The notes under the pieces were generated by a model that worked only from the letters and a program-made list of their open reading frames with translations, was not told where the DNA came from and ran no database searches. From Pseudomonas sp. NCCP-436 (GTDB taxonomy: Bacteria > Pseudomonadota > Gammaproteobacteria > Pseudomonadales > Pseudomonadaceae), in NCBI RefSeq assembly GCF_019656335.1, contig NZ_BPLZ01000010.1:1-64000 (forward strand): a stretch of DNA of 64,000 nt, given 5' to 3'. Both the position numbers and the translations under genes were made by a program. This document shows, one piece after another, positions 44,945 to 53,713 of this stretch. Position 1 is the stretch's first letter, and each line of letters starts with the position of its first letter.

Positions 44945-47900
44945 GTGTCGAGCCCCCCGCAACTCCCCTCCTTTTCTCCGGGCGAGCCTCAACCGCCCAG
45001 CCGCCGTGAACTACTGCGACGGCTGCTGATAGTGCTGGTACTGGTCATCCTGGGTCTGCTGGCCTGGCAACTGAGTGGGCAATATCGTCAACTGCTCGAC
45101 ACCCGCCAGCAGCTAGCTCGCAGCTACAGCGAACAACTGGCACGCCATCTTGAGCTGAACATGCGCCTGAAGGCCAAATCCGGCCTGGCCGTACTGCAGA
45201 ATAACGACAGCACCACGATTATCCCGGCACTCAGAGGGCTGTTTCCCGGCCTCGAAAGCCTGGTGAACTTTGACAGCCGCGGCAGGCTGGTCGACGACTC
45301 GGCACGCGGCACAGAAGATCTTCTGCTCATCCGCGAGTTACTGCCGCGCGATGTGCCCTACCATTTCGCCTTCAATCCTTACGACAACGACCGACTTTAC
45401 CTGCTGCTGCGCCTGGACGACGGTAGCAGACGGGTGCTGCGCCTGCAGGTGAGCGTCCTGCGCGAGTGGCTGCGCGAGCAGCACACCGGCGAGCATCGCT
45501 GGCTGCTGGAAGACATACCAAGCGGCCAGGTGATTGCTCGCGCCGATGCAGCGCTGCCAGCAGATGTCGGTTTTCGGGCACCTGCTTCGGAAGAACTGGC
45601 GCAGAGCCTGCACCTGATTCCGCTAGAGGGAAGCGACTGGCAACTGCGCGCCCTGTTCGACGCCAATGCAGTTCGTCAGCAACTGGCAGGTTCTCTGAGC
45701 GGCAAGTTCCTGCTTTTTGCACTCTGCAGCCTACTGATCCTGCTCGTACTGCACGGTCTGCAACGTGAGCAACGCCGCCTGCAGCGGCTGAACAGTGAAA
45801 CCCGGCGCTCCCTGCGCCAGGCCGCCACAGCGCTGGCAGCAGTTGAGGAGCGCATTTTAGTGACTCAGGCCGACGGCCGGCTGCGCTACCTCAATCCCCA
45901 GGCAGAAGCACTGTTCGGCCTCAGCAGCCTGGCCGCCTGGGATCTGCACCTGTCGGATCTTATTCCGGATCTTGACCCACAACTGCTCAGCAATGCGGAC
46001 AACGTCGAAGCAGGCTCAAAACTGGTGCAAGTCACACAGAACAGCATTTCCCGCCTGTTTGCCGTCACCCGTAGAGATATCAGCGGCTTCGACTCTCAGG
46101 TCGGCTATGTCTGGGTATTGCGCGACGTCACCGACGAGCAACAGGCGATGCGCGTGCTGCAGGAGACCCGCCGGCGCTATCAGGACATTTTCGAAGGCAC
46201 CGGCGTGGCCTTGTGCGTACTCGACCTCGCCGGACTGCGCGACCTGCTGTTGCAGCATAGACTGCGCGACTCAGCCGGCCTGGCGCGCTGGATGGCCACC
46301 GACGGCAGCCACCTGCAACTGGTACAGGAGCGGATCCGCATCACCGAGGCCAATCAGGTGGCGCTCAACCTGCTGGGAGTGAAATCCACGGATCAGGCCT
46401 GGCAGCAACTACTCGACAACGGCCCGCAGCGCAGCGACGACCTGTGCCGACGCTTGGCCATGGCCGTACTGGAAGGCCCCAATCTGGTGGAGCTGGAAAC
46501 CCAACTTATCACCGCCCAAGGCCTGCAGCGCCATGTCTGGCTGGTACTGCGCCTGCCGGAAATGATCGAAGACTACCAGGCCGTCACTTTAAGCATCAGC
46601 GACATTACCAGCCGCAAACACATCGAGCTGTCACTGGCCGAGCGCGAGCGCTTCTGGTCCGAGGTGGTTCGCTCGGTACCAGATCTGCTTTACGTACATG
46701 ACATACAAAATCGCCGACTGCTGTTCAGCAATCACAGCCTCGGCCTGCAATTGGGCTACAGCAAAGCCGAACTTAAGGCCATGCCTGGCGAGTTCTGGGT
46801 CCAGGTGCTGCACCCGGACGACAGCGAGTACTACTGGCGTATCCGTAACCTGCAGCAGGTGATCGGCGACGGCCTGCTGCTGGAGTCAACGTTGCGCTGG
46901 CGTCACCGCAACGGTCAGTGGCGCTGGTTCAGCATCCGTGAGCAGGCTCTGGCTCGTGACGAACATGGCAGGGTCAGTCGCCTGATCGGCGTGGCCAAGG
47001 ACATCACCGAACAGATCCAGCGCAATCAGTCGCTACACGAGAGCGAACAGCGCTACCGCCTGCTGGCAGAGAGCATCAGCGACGTGATTTTCTCCACTGA
47101 CAGCAGCCTGACGCTCAATTACGTAAGCCCCTCGGTGCAACCGGTGCTGGGCTATTCGGTGCAATGGATCATGAGTGGTGGCCTTGACAACCTTCCGGCC
47201 AATCCGCAGCAGCTCGACAGCCTGAAGCATAAGCTCGATCTGATTCGCGATGCGCTGAATGACCGCAATCGCCTGCAGCGCCTGCGTGACGAGTTGCCGG
47301 ATCAACTGTTCGTACTCGACTGTCTGCGCGCCGACGGCCACAAGATCCCGATAGAACTGCGCCTGGTTCTGATGTGGGACGAAAACGGTCATTTTGAGGG
47401 GCTACTCGGTGTCGGCCGCGACATCAGTCAACAACGCCGTGCGGAAAAGGATCTGCGCATGGCCGCCACGGTATTCGAACACTCTACAGCAGCAATCCTT
47501 GTCACCGATCCGGCCGGTTATATCGTGCAGGTCAACAACGCTTTCAGTCGTGTCACCGGCTATTCCGCTGCCCAGGTGCTCGACCAGCAACCGGCCATGC
47601 TCACCGCCGATCGCCAGCAGGCCAGCCACCTGCAGTACATTCTTTCCCAACTCAGCCAGCACGGCAGCTGGGAAGGTGAGGTCTGGCTCAAGCGTCACGA
47701 CGGCGAGCCCTTCCCCGCCTGGGTCGGCATCACCGCCGTACACGACGAAGAAGGCGATCTGGTCAGCTACGTCAGCTTCTTCAGCGATATCAGCGAGCGC
47801 AAGGCCAGCGAACAGCGTATCCACCGCCTGGCCTATTACGATGCCCTGACCCATCTGCCCAACCGTACGCTGTTCCAGGACCGACTGCACAGTGCCTTGC

Positions 47901-49141
47901 AGTATGCCGAGCGCCACGGCCAGTGGGTGGTACTGATGTTCCTTGACCTCGACCGCTTCAAGCCGATCAACGACTCCCTGGGTCATGCTGCTGGCGACCA
48001 CATGCTCAAAGACGTAGCCGTCCGTCTATCCACCTGCGTCGGCGGTGAAGACACGGTGGCACGCATGGGCGGCGATGAATTTACCCTGCTGCTGCAGCCC
48101 CAAGCCAAACGCGAGAGCGCGCTGAATCGCGCCATCCACGTGGCCGAGCAGATTCTCTCCAGCCTGGCCTGCCCCTTCATCCTCGAGGGCCGCGAGTTTT
48201 TCGTCAGTGCCAGTATCGGCATTGCTCTCGCACCGCAAGACGGCGATGAACTCAGTCAGCTGATGAAAAATGCCGACACCGCCATGTATCACGCCAAGGA
48301 GCGCGGCAAGAACAACTTTCAGTTCTATCAGGCGGACATGAACGCCCGAGCGCTGGAGCGCCTGGAACTGGAAAGTGACCTGCGTCATGCCCTGGAGCAG
48401 AGCCAGTTCATACTTCACTACCAGCCGCAGTTCTCAGGCGACGGGCAGCGCCTGACTGGCGTCGAAGCGTTGCTGCGCTGGGATCACCCAACCCGCGGCC
48501 TGGTGCCACCTGGCGATTTCATTCCAGTGCTGGAAGAACTGGGTCTGGTGGTGCAAGTTGGCGAATGGGTGCTGGAAGAGGCTTGCCGCCAGATTCACCG
48601 CTGGCACGCGGCGAAGATCCGCATCCCGAAGGTGGCGGTCAACCTCTCCGCCCGCCAGTTCTCCGAAGGCAATCTGAGTACGGCCATCGCCGCCATCATC
48701 GAACGCACGGGCATACCGCCGGCCTGCCTGGAGGTCGAGCTGACCGAAAGCATCCTGATGCGTGACGTTTCCAGCGCCATGCAGACATTGGCCGATCTCA
48801 AACGCCTCGGCCTGTGCATCGCGGTTGACGACTTCGGTACCGGCTATTCATCGCTGAACTACCTCAAGCAGTTCCCCATCGACGTGCTGAAGATCGATCG
48901 CAGCTTCGTCGATGGACTGCCCGAAGGCGAGCAGGATGCACAGATCGCCCGCGCCATTATTGCCATGGCCCACAGTTTGAATATGGCGGTGATTGCCGAA
49001 GGAGTGGAAACCCAGGAACAACTGGATTTCCTGCGCGAGCATGACTGCGACGAAGTACAAGGCTACCTGCTCGGACGGCCAATGCTGGCTGGGCAGATCA
49101 GCGCGGCGTTCAGCGGCAAGGCGCTGTTCGAGCTGACCTAG
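44945..49141 (+). CDS. morA: Membrane-bound multi-PAS GGDEF-EAL protein MorA
   Basis: A 1398-residue inner-membrane c-di-GMP enzyme. A helix at about residues 24-44 and another near 250-268 flank a periplasmic sensor region. About five PAS domains follow (starting near 290, 410, 570, 700 and 838), then GGDEF with an intact MGGDEF motif, and EAL with intact GVEALLRWDHP and DDFGTGYSSL. MorA controls flagellar development, biofilm and protease secretion in Pseudomonas. The pairing with glyA downstream matches, from memory, PA4601-PA4602. The start is a GTG at 44945 with only a weak ribosome-binding site. Confidence 0.9.
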   Translation: MSSPPQLPSFSPGEPQPPSRRELLRRLLIVLVLVILGLLAWQLSGQYRQLLDTRQQLARSYSEQLARHLELNMRLKAKSGLAVLQNNDSTTIIPALRGLFPGLESLVNFDSRGRLVDDSARGTEDLLLIRELLPRDVPYHFAFNPYDNDRLYLLLRLDDGSRRVLRLQVSVLREWLREQHTGEHRWLLEDIPSGQVIARADAALPADVGFRAPASEELAQSLHLIPLEGSDWQLRALFDANAVRQQLAGSLSGKFLLFALCSLLILLVLHGLQREQRRLQRLNSETRRSLRQAATALAAVEERILVTQADGRLRYLNPQAEALFGLSSLAAWDLHLSDLIPDLDPQLLSNADNVEAGSKLVQVTQNSISRLFAVTRRDISGFDSQVGYVWVLRDVTDEQQAMRVLQETRRRYQDIFEGTGVALCVLDLAGLRDLLLQHRLRDSAGLARWMATDGSHLQLVQERIRITEANQVALNLLGVKSTDQAWQQLLDNGPQRSDDLCRRLAMAVLEGPNLVELETQLITAQGLQRHVWLVLRLPEMIEDYQAVTLSISDITSRKHIELSLAERERFWSEVVRSVPDLLYVHDIQNRRLLFSNHSLGLQLGYSKAELKAMPGEFWVQVLHPDDSEYYWRIRNLQQVIGDGLLLESTLRWRHRNGQWRWFSIREQALARDEHGRVSRLIGVAKDITEQIQRNQSLHESEQRYRLLAESISDVIFSTDSSLTLNYVSPSVQPVLGYSVQWIMSGGLDNLPANPQQLDSLKHKLDLIRDALNDRNRLQRLRDELPDQLFVLDCLRADGHKIPIELRLVLMWDENGHFEGLLGVGRDISQQRRAEKDLRMAATVFEHSTAAILVTDPAGYIVQVNNAFSRVTGYSAAQVLDQQPAMLTADRQQASHLQYILSQLSQHGSWEGEVWLKRHDGEPFPAWVGITAVHDEEGDLVSYVSFFSDISERKASEQRIHRLAYYDALTHLPNRTLFQDRLHSALQYAERHGQWVVLMFLDLDRFKPINDSLGHAAGDHMLKDVAVRLSTCVGGEDTVARMGGDEFTLLLQPQAKRESALNRAIHVAEQILSSLACPFILEGREFFVSASIGIALAPQDGDELSQLMKNADTAMYHAKERGKNNFQFYQADMNARALERLELESDLRHALEQSQFILHYQPQFSGDGQRLTGVEALLRWDHPTRGLVPPGDFIPVLEELGLVVQVGEWVLEEACRQIHRWHAAKIRIPKVAVNLSARQFSEGNLSTAIAAIIERTGIPPACLEVELTESILMRDVSSAMQTLADLKRLGLCIAVDDFGTGYSSLNYLKQFPIDVLKIDRSFVDGLPEGEQDAQIARAIIAMAHSLNMAVIAEGVETQEQLDFLREHDCDEVQGYLLGRPMLAGQISAAFSGKALFELT

Positions 49142-49224
49142 CGCCACTCTCATCAAGTAAAACGATGAAGGCCTTTTGTCCAGCTCATGATCGACCTTCA
49201 TGTGCCTGCTTGCGACCTTTGCGG

Positions 49225-49230
49225 TAGAAT
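49225..49230 (+). promoter_or_regulatory. Possible -10 box for glyA
   Basis: TAGAAT lies 45 bp upstream of the glyA start in the 133-bp morA-glyA gap. No good -35 accompanies it. Confidence 0.35.
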
Positions 49231-49274
49231 CCGCACCCTCTTTCATCCGCCCAACGGGTTTTCAGGGGAGTGCC

Positions 49275-50528
49275 ATGTTCAGCCGTGATTTGAATCTTGC
49301 TCGTTTTGACGCCGAATTGTTTGCCGCGATGGAGCAGGAAGCCCAACGCCAGGAAGAACACATCGAGCTGATTGCCTCGGAAAACTACACCAGCCCTGCG
49401 GTGATGGAAGCCCAAGGCAGCGTACTGACCAACAAGTATGCAGAAGGCTATCCGGGCAAGCGCTACTACGGCGGTTGCGAGTACGTCGATGTGGTCGAGC
49501 AACTGGCCATCGACCGCGCCAAGGAACTGTTCGGTGCCGATTACGCCAACGTCCAGCCGCACTCCGGCAGCCAGGCCAACAGCGCCGTCTACATGGCCCT
49601 GCTCAACGCCGGTGACACTGTGCTGGGCATGAGCCTGGCCCACGGCGGTCACCTGACCCACGGTGCCAGCGTCAGCTTCTCCGGCAAGATCTACAACGCC
49701 GTTCAGTACGGCATCAACGATCAGGGTTTGATCGACTACGACGAAGTCGAGCGTCTGGCCGTCGAACATAAACCGAAAATGATCATCGCCGGCTTCAGCG
49801 CCTACTCGCAGGTACTGGACTTCCCGCGCTTCCGCGCCATCGCAGACAAAGTCGGCGCCTACCTGTTCGTCGACATGGCTCACGTGGCCGGTCTGGTGGC
49901 TGCCGGTCTGTACCCGAACCCGGTTCCGTTCGCTGACGTGGTTACCACCACTACCCACAAGACCCTGCGCGGTCCGCGGGGCGGCCTGATCCTGGCGCGT
50001 AAGAACGAAGAGCTGGAGAAGAAGCTGAACTCCGCCGTATTCCCGGGTGGCCAGGGCGGCCCGCTGGAGCACGTGATCGCTGCCAAGGCCGTGTGCTTCA
50101 AGGAAGCGCTGCAGCCCGAGTTCAAGGCCTACCAGGCCCAGGTCATCAAAAACGCCCAGACCATGGCTCAGGTGTTTATCGAAAACGGCTATGACGTCGT
50201 ATCCGGCGGCACCGAAAACCACCTGTTCCTGCTGTCGCTGATCAAGCAGGACATCACTGGCAAGGACGCTGACGCCGCCCTGGGTCGCGCCTTTATCACC
50301 GTGAACAAGAACAGCGTTCCGAATGACCCACGCTCGCCGTTTGTCACCTCGGGCCTGCGCATCGGCACCCCGGCTGTGACCACTCGCGGTTTCAAGGAAG
50401 AGGAATGCCGCCTGCTGGCCGGCTGGATCTGCGAAGTACTGGCCAACATCGGCAACGACGAGGTCGAAGGCCGCGTACGCGAGCAGGTCAAGGCGCTGTG
50501 CGCCAAGTTCCCGGTCTACGGTAACTAA
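49275..50528 (+). CDS. glyA: Serine hydroxymethyltransferase
   Basis: This 417-residue PLP enzyme interconverts serine and glycine while charging tetrahydrofolate with a one-carbon unit. [21 protein letters not shown] at the N-terminus, the YYGGCEYVD segment and the PLP-binding lysine in [16 protein letters not shown] near residue 229 are unmistakable. A GGGGAG ribosome-binding site precedes the ATG at 49275; an upstream in-frame ATG is not supported. Pseudomonads carry more than one glyA, and this is the copy next to morA. A strong terminator follows. Confidence 0.97.
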   Translation: MFSRDLNLARFDAELFAAMEQEAQRQEEHIELIASENYTSPAVMEAQGSVLTNKYAEGYPGKRYYGGCEYVDVVEQLAIDRAKELFGADYANVQPHSGSQANSAVYMALLNAGDTVLGMSLAHGGHLTHGASVSFSGKIYNAVQYGINDQGLIDYDEVERLAVEHKPKMIIAGFSAYSQVLDFPRFRAIADKVGAYLFVDMAHVAGLVAAGLYPNPVPFADVVTTTTHKTLRGPRGGLILARKNEELEKKLNSAVFPGGQGGPLEHVIAAKAVCFKEALQPEFKAYQAQVIKNAQTMAQVFIENGYDVVSGGTENHLFLLSLIKQDITGKDADAALGRAFITVNKNSVPNDPRSPFVTSGLRIGTPAVTTRGFKEEECRLLAGWICEVLANIGNDEVEGRVREQVKALCAKFPVYGN

Positions 50529-50542
50529 GGTTCAGCCTGCCT

Positions 50543-50570
50543 AAAAAACCCGGCCCCGGCCGGGTTTTTT
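50543..50570 (+). terminator. Intrinsic terminator of glyA
   Basis: AAAAAACCCGGCC and GGCCGGGTTTTTT form a strong GC stem flanked by A and T tracts, 15 nt after the stop. Confidence 0.93.
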
Positions 50571-50659
50571 GTGCGCAGACAATTCGCTGTGTGCGTCACA
50601 GTGCGTGCGCAGTGGCTCGCTATACTTAAGGCCCAACACATCCGCCGAGGACATCTGTC

Positions 50660-51058
50660 ATGCGACTGCTGCCCCTGACCTGGCTGTGTTTGAGCCTTTC
50701 GCTCAGCACCACCTACGCGCAAGACGACGGCCTTAACCACGATCTCCCCAGCGATGCCACTGCCCTGACCGGCCAATGGGATCTGTGGCAAGACGGTGAG
50801 GGCGGTGCCACTTGCCCGCTGCGACTTACCGACGAGCTCACCGTGGGCGGTCTGGCGGTGCATATCGATGCGACCTGCGCTGAAGACCTGGGGCTCAGCG
50901 ATACGCCACATGCATGGTTCTTGCGTCAGGACGGCGCGCTGATCATCAGCGATGCCACACGCCAGGTGCTGCTGCAGCTTTCTCCCTTGCCCGACGGCAG
51001 CTTCCGCGATGTACGCAACGGCGAATACGTCGACGCCGTACTGCTCACCCGTCCCTAG
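50660..51058 (+). CDS. AprI/Inh-like metalloprotease inhibitor
   Basis: This 132-residue periplasmic protein has a signal peptide (MRLLPLTWLCLSLSLSTTYA, then QDDG). The mature part resembles the AprI/Inh inhibitors of serralysin-type proteases: TGQWDLWQDGEGGATCPLRL and the second cysteine in DATCAEDLGL, which would form the single disulphide. These proteins protect the periplasm from secreted alkaline protease. No protease or type I secretion genes lie near, so it is an orphan here. It is upstream of the OmpA-like pseudogene. Confidence 0.78.
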   Translation: MRLLPLTWLCLSLSLSTTYAQDDGLNHDLPSDATALTGQWDLWQDGEGGATCPLRLTDELTVGGLAVHIDATCAEDLGLSDTPHAWFLRQDGALIISDATRQVLLQLSPLPDGSFRDVRNGEYVDAVLLTRP

Positions 51059-51078
51059 GTCACACCGGATGGTTAGCG

Positions 51079-52155
51079 ATGGACACCCGAGCCCTGCTTT
51101 TACCCTTGATACTATTGGCCACCCCGACGTTGGCCGATGCCCCGCTGCCCAGTGCCGATCTGCCCGGTGCGCGTGACAGCGAACTGCTCAAACGCTACGA
51201 AGGCGCCTATATCATTTCCTACCAGCACAGTGAGTACGATGCCCTGCGCATTCCGCTTTCCCCTCTCAAACCCACTGACACCGCAGGCGAAACCGACGCA
51301 CACAACAACCGTCTGCACCGGCCCGAGCGCAGCGTCACGGCCTAGGGCAAGACCACGCGGCTGGTCTACCTGATACCGGAGAACCGCTCACCGCTGGAGG
51401 TACTGCGCAATTATCAGCAAGAACTTGAAGCCCTGGGTGGTTCGGTTGAGTTTGAGTGCCAGGGCCCCGAATGCGGCGGCGATCCACACCGTGCCACCTC
51501 GGGAGGCGGCGGCAAGATGAGCCTGGCGCAGTATTTTCTCTACGAGGACAGCATCAAGGACGCGGCGTTCTCCAATGGCGCCTGTGCACTCACCTCCCGC
51601 ATCGACGAACAACGCTTCCTCGCTGTCCGGGTACCACAAGAACACACCGACAATTGGGTTACCGTGCACACCTACCGACTAACCCCCGGCAGCTACTGCA
51701 AGCCGCTGTCCAGCCGAGTCGCGGCACTGGTACACGTGATCCAACCCAAGCTCCGCGAGCAGAAGATGGTGCAGGTCAGCGCCGACGAAATGGCAGGCGC
51801 ACTGACGGCCGACGGCAGCATTGCCCTCTACGGAGTCTACTTCGACACCGACCAGGCGCAGATCAAGCCGGATTCGGCCGCAACCCTGCAGGAAATCGCC
51901 GCACTTTTACAGCAACACGCCAACCTGAAACTTCTGGTGGTTGGACATACGGACAATCAGGGGGATTACGCCCACAACCTCAGTCTGTCCGACCGTCTCG
52001 CTCAGGCGGTCAAGGCGGCGCTTGAGCAGCAGTTTGGTATCGCCCCGGCACGTTTGACAGCCGCCGGCGCAGGCATGCTCGCTCCAGTGGCCAGCAACGA
52101 CACCGAAGCAGGGCGAGCAAAGAATCGCCGTGTCGCCCTGGTGAAACTCCAATAG
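51079..52155 (+). pseudogene. OmpA-family outer-membrane protein interrupted by an amber stop
   Basis: The frame starts with a signal peptide (MDTRALLLPLILLATPTLA) and a DUF4892-like N-terminal domain. It meets TAG at 51343-51345 after RPERSVTA. The same frame then reads GKTTRLVYLIPENRSPLEVLRNY and continues to an OmpA/MotB peptidoglycan-binding domain (YFDTDQAQIKPDSAATLQEIA, VVGHTDNQGD, NRRVALVKLQ) and a TAG at 52153-52155. CAG or GAG changed to TAG is the simplest explanation. Without it the protein would be 358 residues. An internal ATG at 51517 could give only a signal-less fragment. Confidence 0.85.
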
Positions 52156-52166
52156 GCGACTGGAGA

Positions 52167-52197
52167 TAAAAAAGCCCGGTCTATACCGGGCTTTTTT
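52167..52197. terminator. Bidirectional terminator between the OmpA-like and DUF3015 genes
   Basis: AAAAAGCCCGG and CCGGGCTTTTTT flank a TCTATA loop. The A and T tracts on both sides let it serve both convergent genes. Confidence 0.92.
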
Positions 52198-52206
52198 CGC
52201 GGCGGA

Positions 52207-52713
52207 TCAGGCCGATTGCTTAACGTAACGTGCCAGCTGCGCGTCGCGGCTCATAACGTCCAACGTAGCAGCCAGAACCTGCTCACTGGAAACATCAGCC
52301 CCGCTGAAAATGCTGGAGAAGTTTTCGTGGGTCACTTTGGCGAAATGCGCTCGATCCTGCGCCTCGACCCCCAGCAGAGTAGCATAGGCATCCAGTGCCT
52401 CCCCCTGCCCCTGTGCCATGTCCTCGGCAATGGAGTCGAGCATACCGTTCATCGCCAGCAGCGAACGACCGTTGTAGCCGAGCGCGCCGCTGGTATCGCA
52501 GCCATTGGTGCCGGAGGTCATGCCGAAGGTGGCGTTGCCCGAGGTACCGTTGGTGGTGGTGGCCAGAATGTGTGGTGCAAAACCACGCTGCCCCTCAAAT
52601 AGCATGTTGCCCCAGCCGCAGCCGTTTCCGCCGGCGGCATCGGCAAACGCCCCTGCACTGGCCATGCTCAGCAGACCGAAGATCAAACCCTTGCCCAGCA
52701 GTCGCTTGCTCAT
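52207..52713 (-). CDS. DUF3015 family exported protein
   Basis: This 168-residue protein has a signal peptide (KRLLGKGLIFGLLSMASAGAFA, cleavage before DAAG) and a mature domain of the DUF3015 family: GGNGCGWGNMLFEGQRG, TTTNGTSGNATFGMTSGTNGC and the later DMAQGQGEALDAYATLLG. The two cysteines probably pair in the periplasm. The function is unknown. The ATG at 52713, with GGAGTG 8 nt upstream, is favoured over an upstream ATG that would put 39 extra residues before the signal peptide. Confidence 0.85.
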   Translation of the reverse strand: MSKRLLGKGLIFGLLSMASAGAFADAAGGNGCGWGNMLFEGQRGFAPHILATTTNGTSGNATFGMTSGTNGCDTSGALGYNGRSLLAMNGMLDSIAEDMAQGQGEALDAYATLLGVEAQDRAHFAKVTHENFSSIFSGADVSSEQVLAATLDVMSRDAQLARYVKQSA

Positions 52714-52874
52714 ATGTATCACTCCGTAATAATAAGTTGCGAAAAACGCATAAGTAGATTTGGCGAGATAAGCCTCGCTGTCAATCCCGTTTATCAATAC
52801 CTGATGACACGAATGACGCCACCGACCCACGCATTGACTATATTCAGACTAGACTGACACAGGCGGAGTTCGGG

Positions 52875-53249
52875 ATGACTGACAAGGATCATGACCGTCG
52901 GCGCTTTCAGCGTATCGACTTCAATGCCCCCTGCCTGCTTGTACAAGGCAAGCGACAATGGCCGGTGAAACTCCACGATCTGTCCCTCAAGGGACTGATG
53001 GTGGAGCCCCCAGGCGACTGGGACGCCGATCCCGAGCACCCGTTCGAAGTGCACATCAGGCTGGGCAATGAGGCAGAGGTAACCATGGAGGTACTACTGG
53101 CTCGCAGCCAGAACCGATACCTCGGTTTCGTCTGCAGCCACATCGACCTGGACTCCATCAGCCACCTACGGCGCCTGGTAGAACTGAACCTAGGCGACGA
53201 AGCGCTACTGGAGCGCGAGCTGAACGCCCTCGGCGAAGCCTCTGACTGA
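52875..53249 (+). CDS. mapZ: PilZ-domain c-di-GMP adaptor MapZ
   Basis: This 124-residue protein consists of one PilZ domain. The c-di-GMP-binding motifs are intact: RRFQR at residues 9-13 (RxxxR type) and DLSLKG at 35-40 ([D/N]xSxxG). In P. aeruginosa the radA-adjacent PilZ protein MapZ (PA4608) binds a chemotaxis methyltransferase and slows receptor methylation when c-di-GMP is high. The length and the location next to radA support this assignment. It thus links the cyclases in this window to chemotaxis. Confidence 0.88.
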   Translation: MTDKDHDRRRFQRIDFNAPCLLVQGKRQWPVKLHDLSLKGLMVEPPGDWDADPEHPFEVHIRLGNEAEVTMEVLLARSQNRYLGFVCSHIDLDSISHLRRLVELNLGDEALLERELNALGEASD

Positions 53250-53303
53250 CGAATATTGCTCACCTGGCGATGAAGCCCGCGCCACACAGCTTCACGATGC
53301 CAA

Positions 53304-53399
53304 CGCGCCGATAGCTATCGGCGCGACTCAGCGCCATGCAAAAGGCAGACACCAGCCTGATCCCCGGAGGTCCTGATTGACCATGAATCCCCGGGGATC
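53304..53399. repeat. Cluster of palindromes downstream of mapZ
   Basis: A perfect 22-bp palindrome (arm CGCGCCGATAG) occupies 53304-53325. A second inverted repeat, GATCCCCGG/CCGGGGATC, lies at 53359-53367 and 53391-53399, and its right arm overlaps a 12-bp palindrome (ATCCCC/GGGGAT). They lie in the convergent gap between mapZ and a small gene; no T-run follows. Confidence 0.55.
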
Positions 53400-53459
53400 G
53401 CCCCGGTAGCGGGATGACCGACTAGCGGCCGGCGGGCTGCCCCCCCGTAGGTTAACCGC

Positions 53460-53594
53460 TTAGCGCAGGCGGTCACCGCTGTTGCGGCGCAGACGGCGCG
53501 CCTTAAGCTGCTGACGCTCTTTGTCGGTGAGCTGTTCGCGACGGGGCTGATCGATCTGGAAGGATTTGGCGAAAATATCGAAGAAGAGAAACAC
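53460..53594 (-). CDS. Conserved very small basic protein (44 residues)
   Basis: A GTG-initiated frame encodes FLFFDIFAKSFQIDQPRREQ followed by LTDKERQQLKARRLRRNSGDRLR. The aromatic N-terminal stretch could sit at a membrane, and the C-terminal half is strongly basic with a predicted helix. I believe similar short proteins occur beside radA in other pseudomonads, but cannot name it. The start is uncertain because there is no clear ribosome-binding site and the upstream ATG is in another frame. Confidence 0.6.
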   Translation of the reverse strand: MFLFFDIFAKSFQIDQPRREQLTDKERQQLKARRLRRNSGDRLR

Positions 53595-53713
53595 GGTGGT
53601 ATACCCATTGTGGATGGATGTGCCTATTCTAGCTCAAAGTTAGGCAGCTAACTATCGATTTAGGTCAATCGCAGCTCGCCTCTGCCTCTGACATAACGCC
53701 GCACCCCGCCGCC

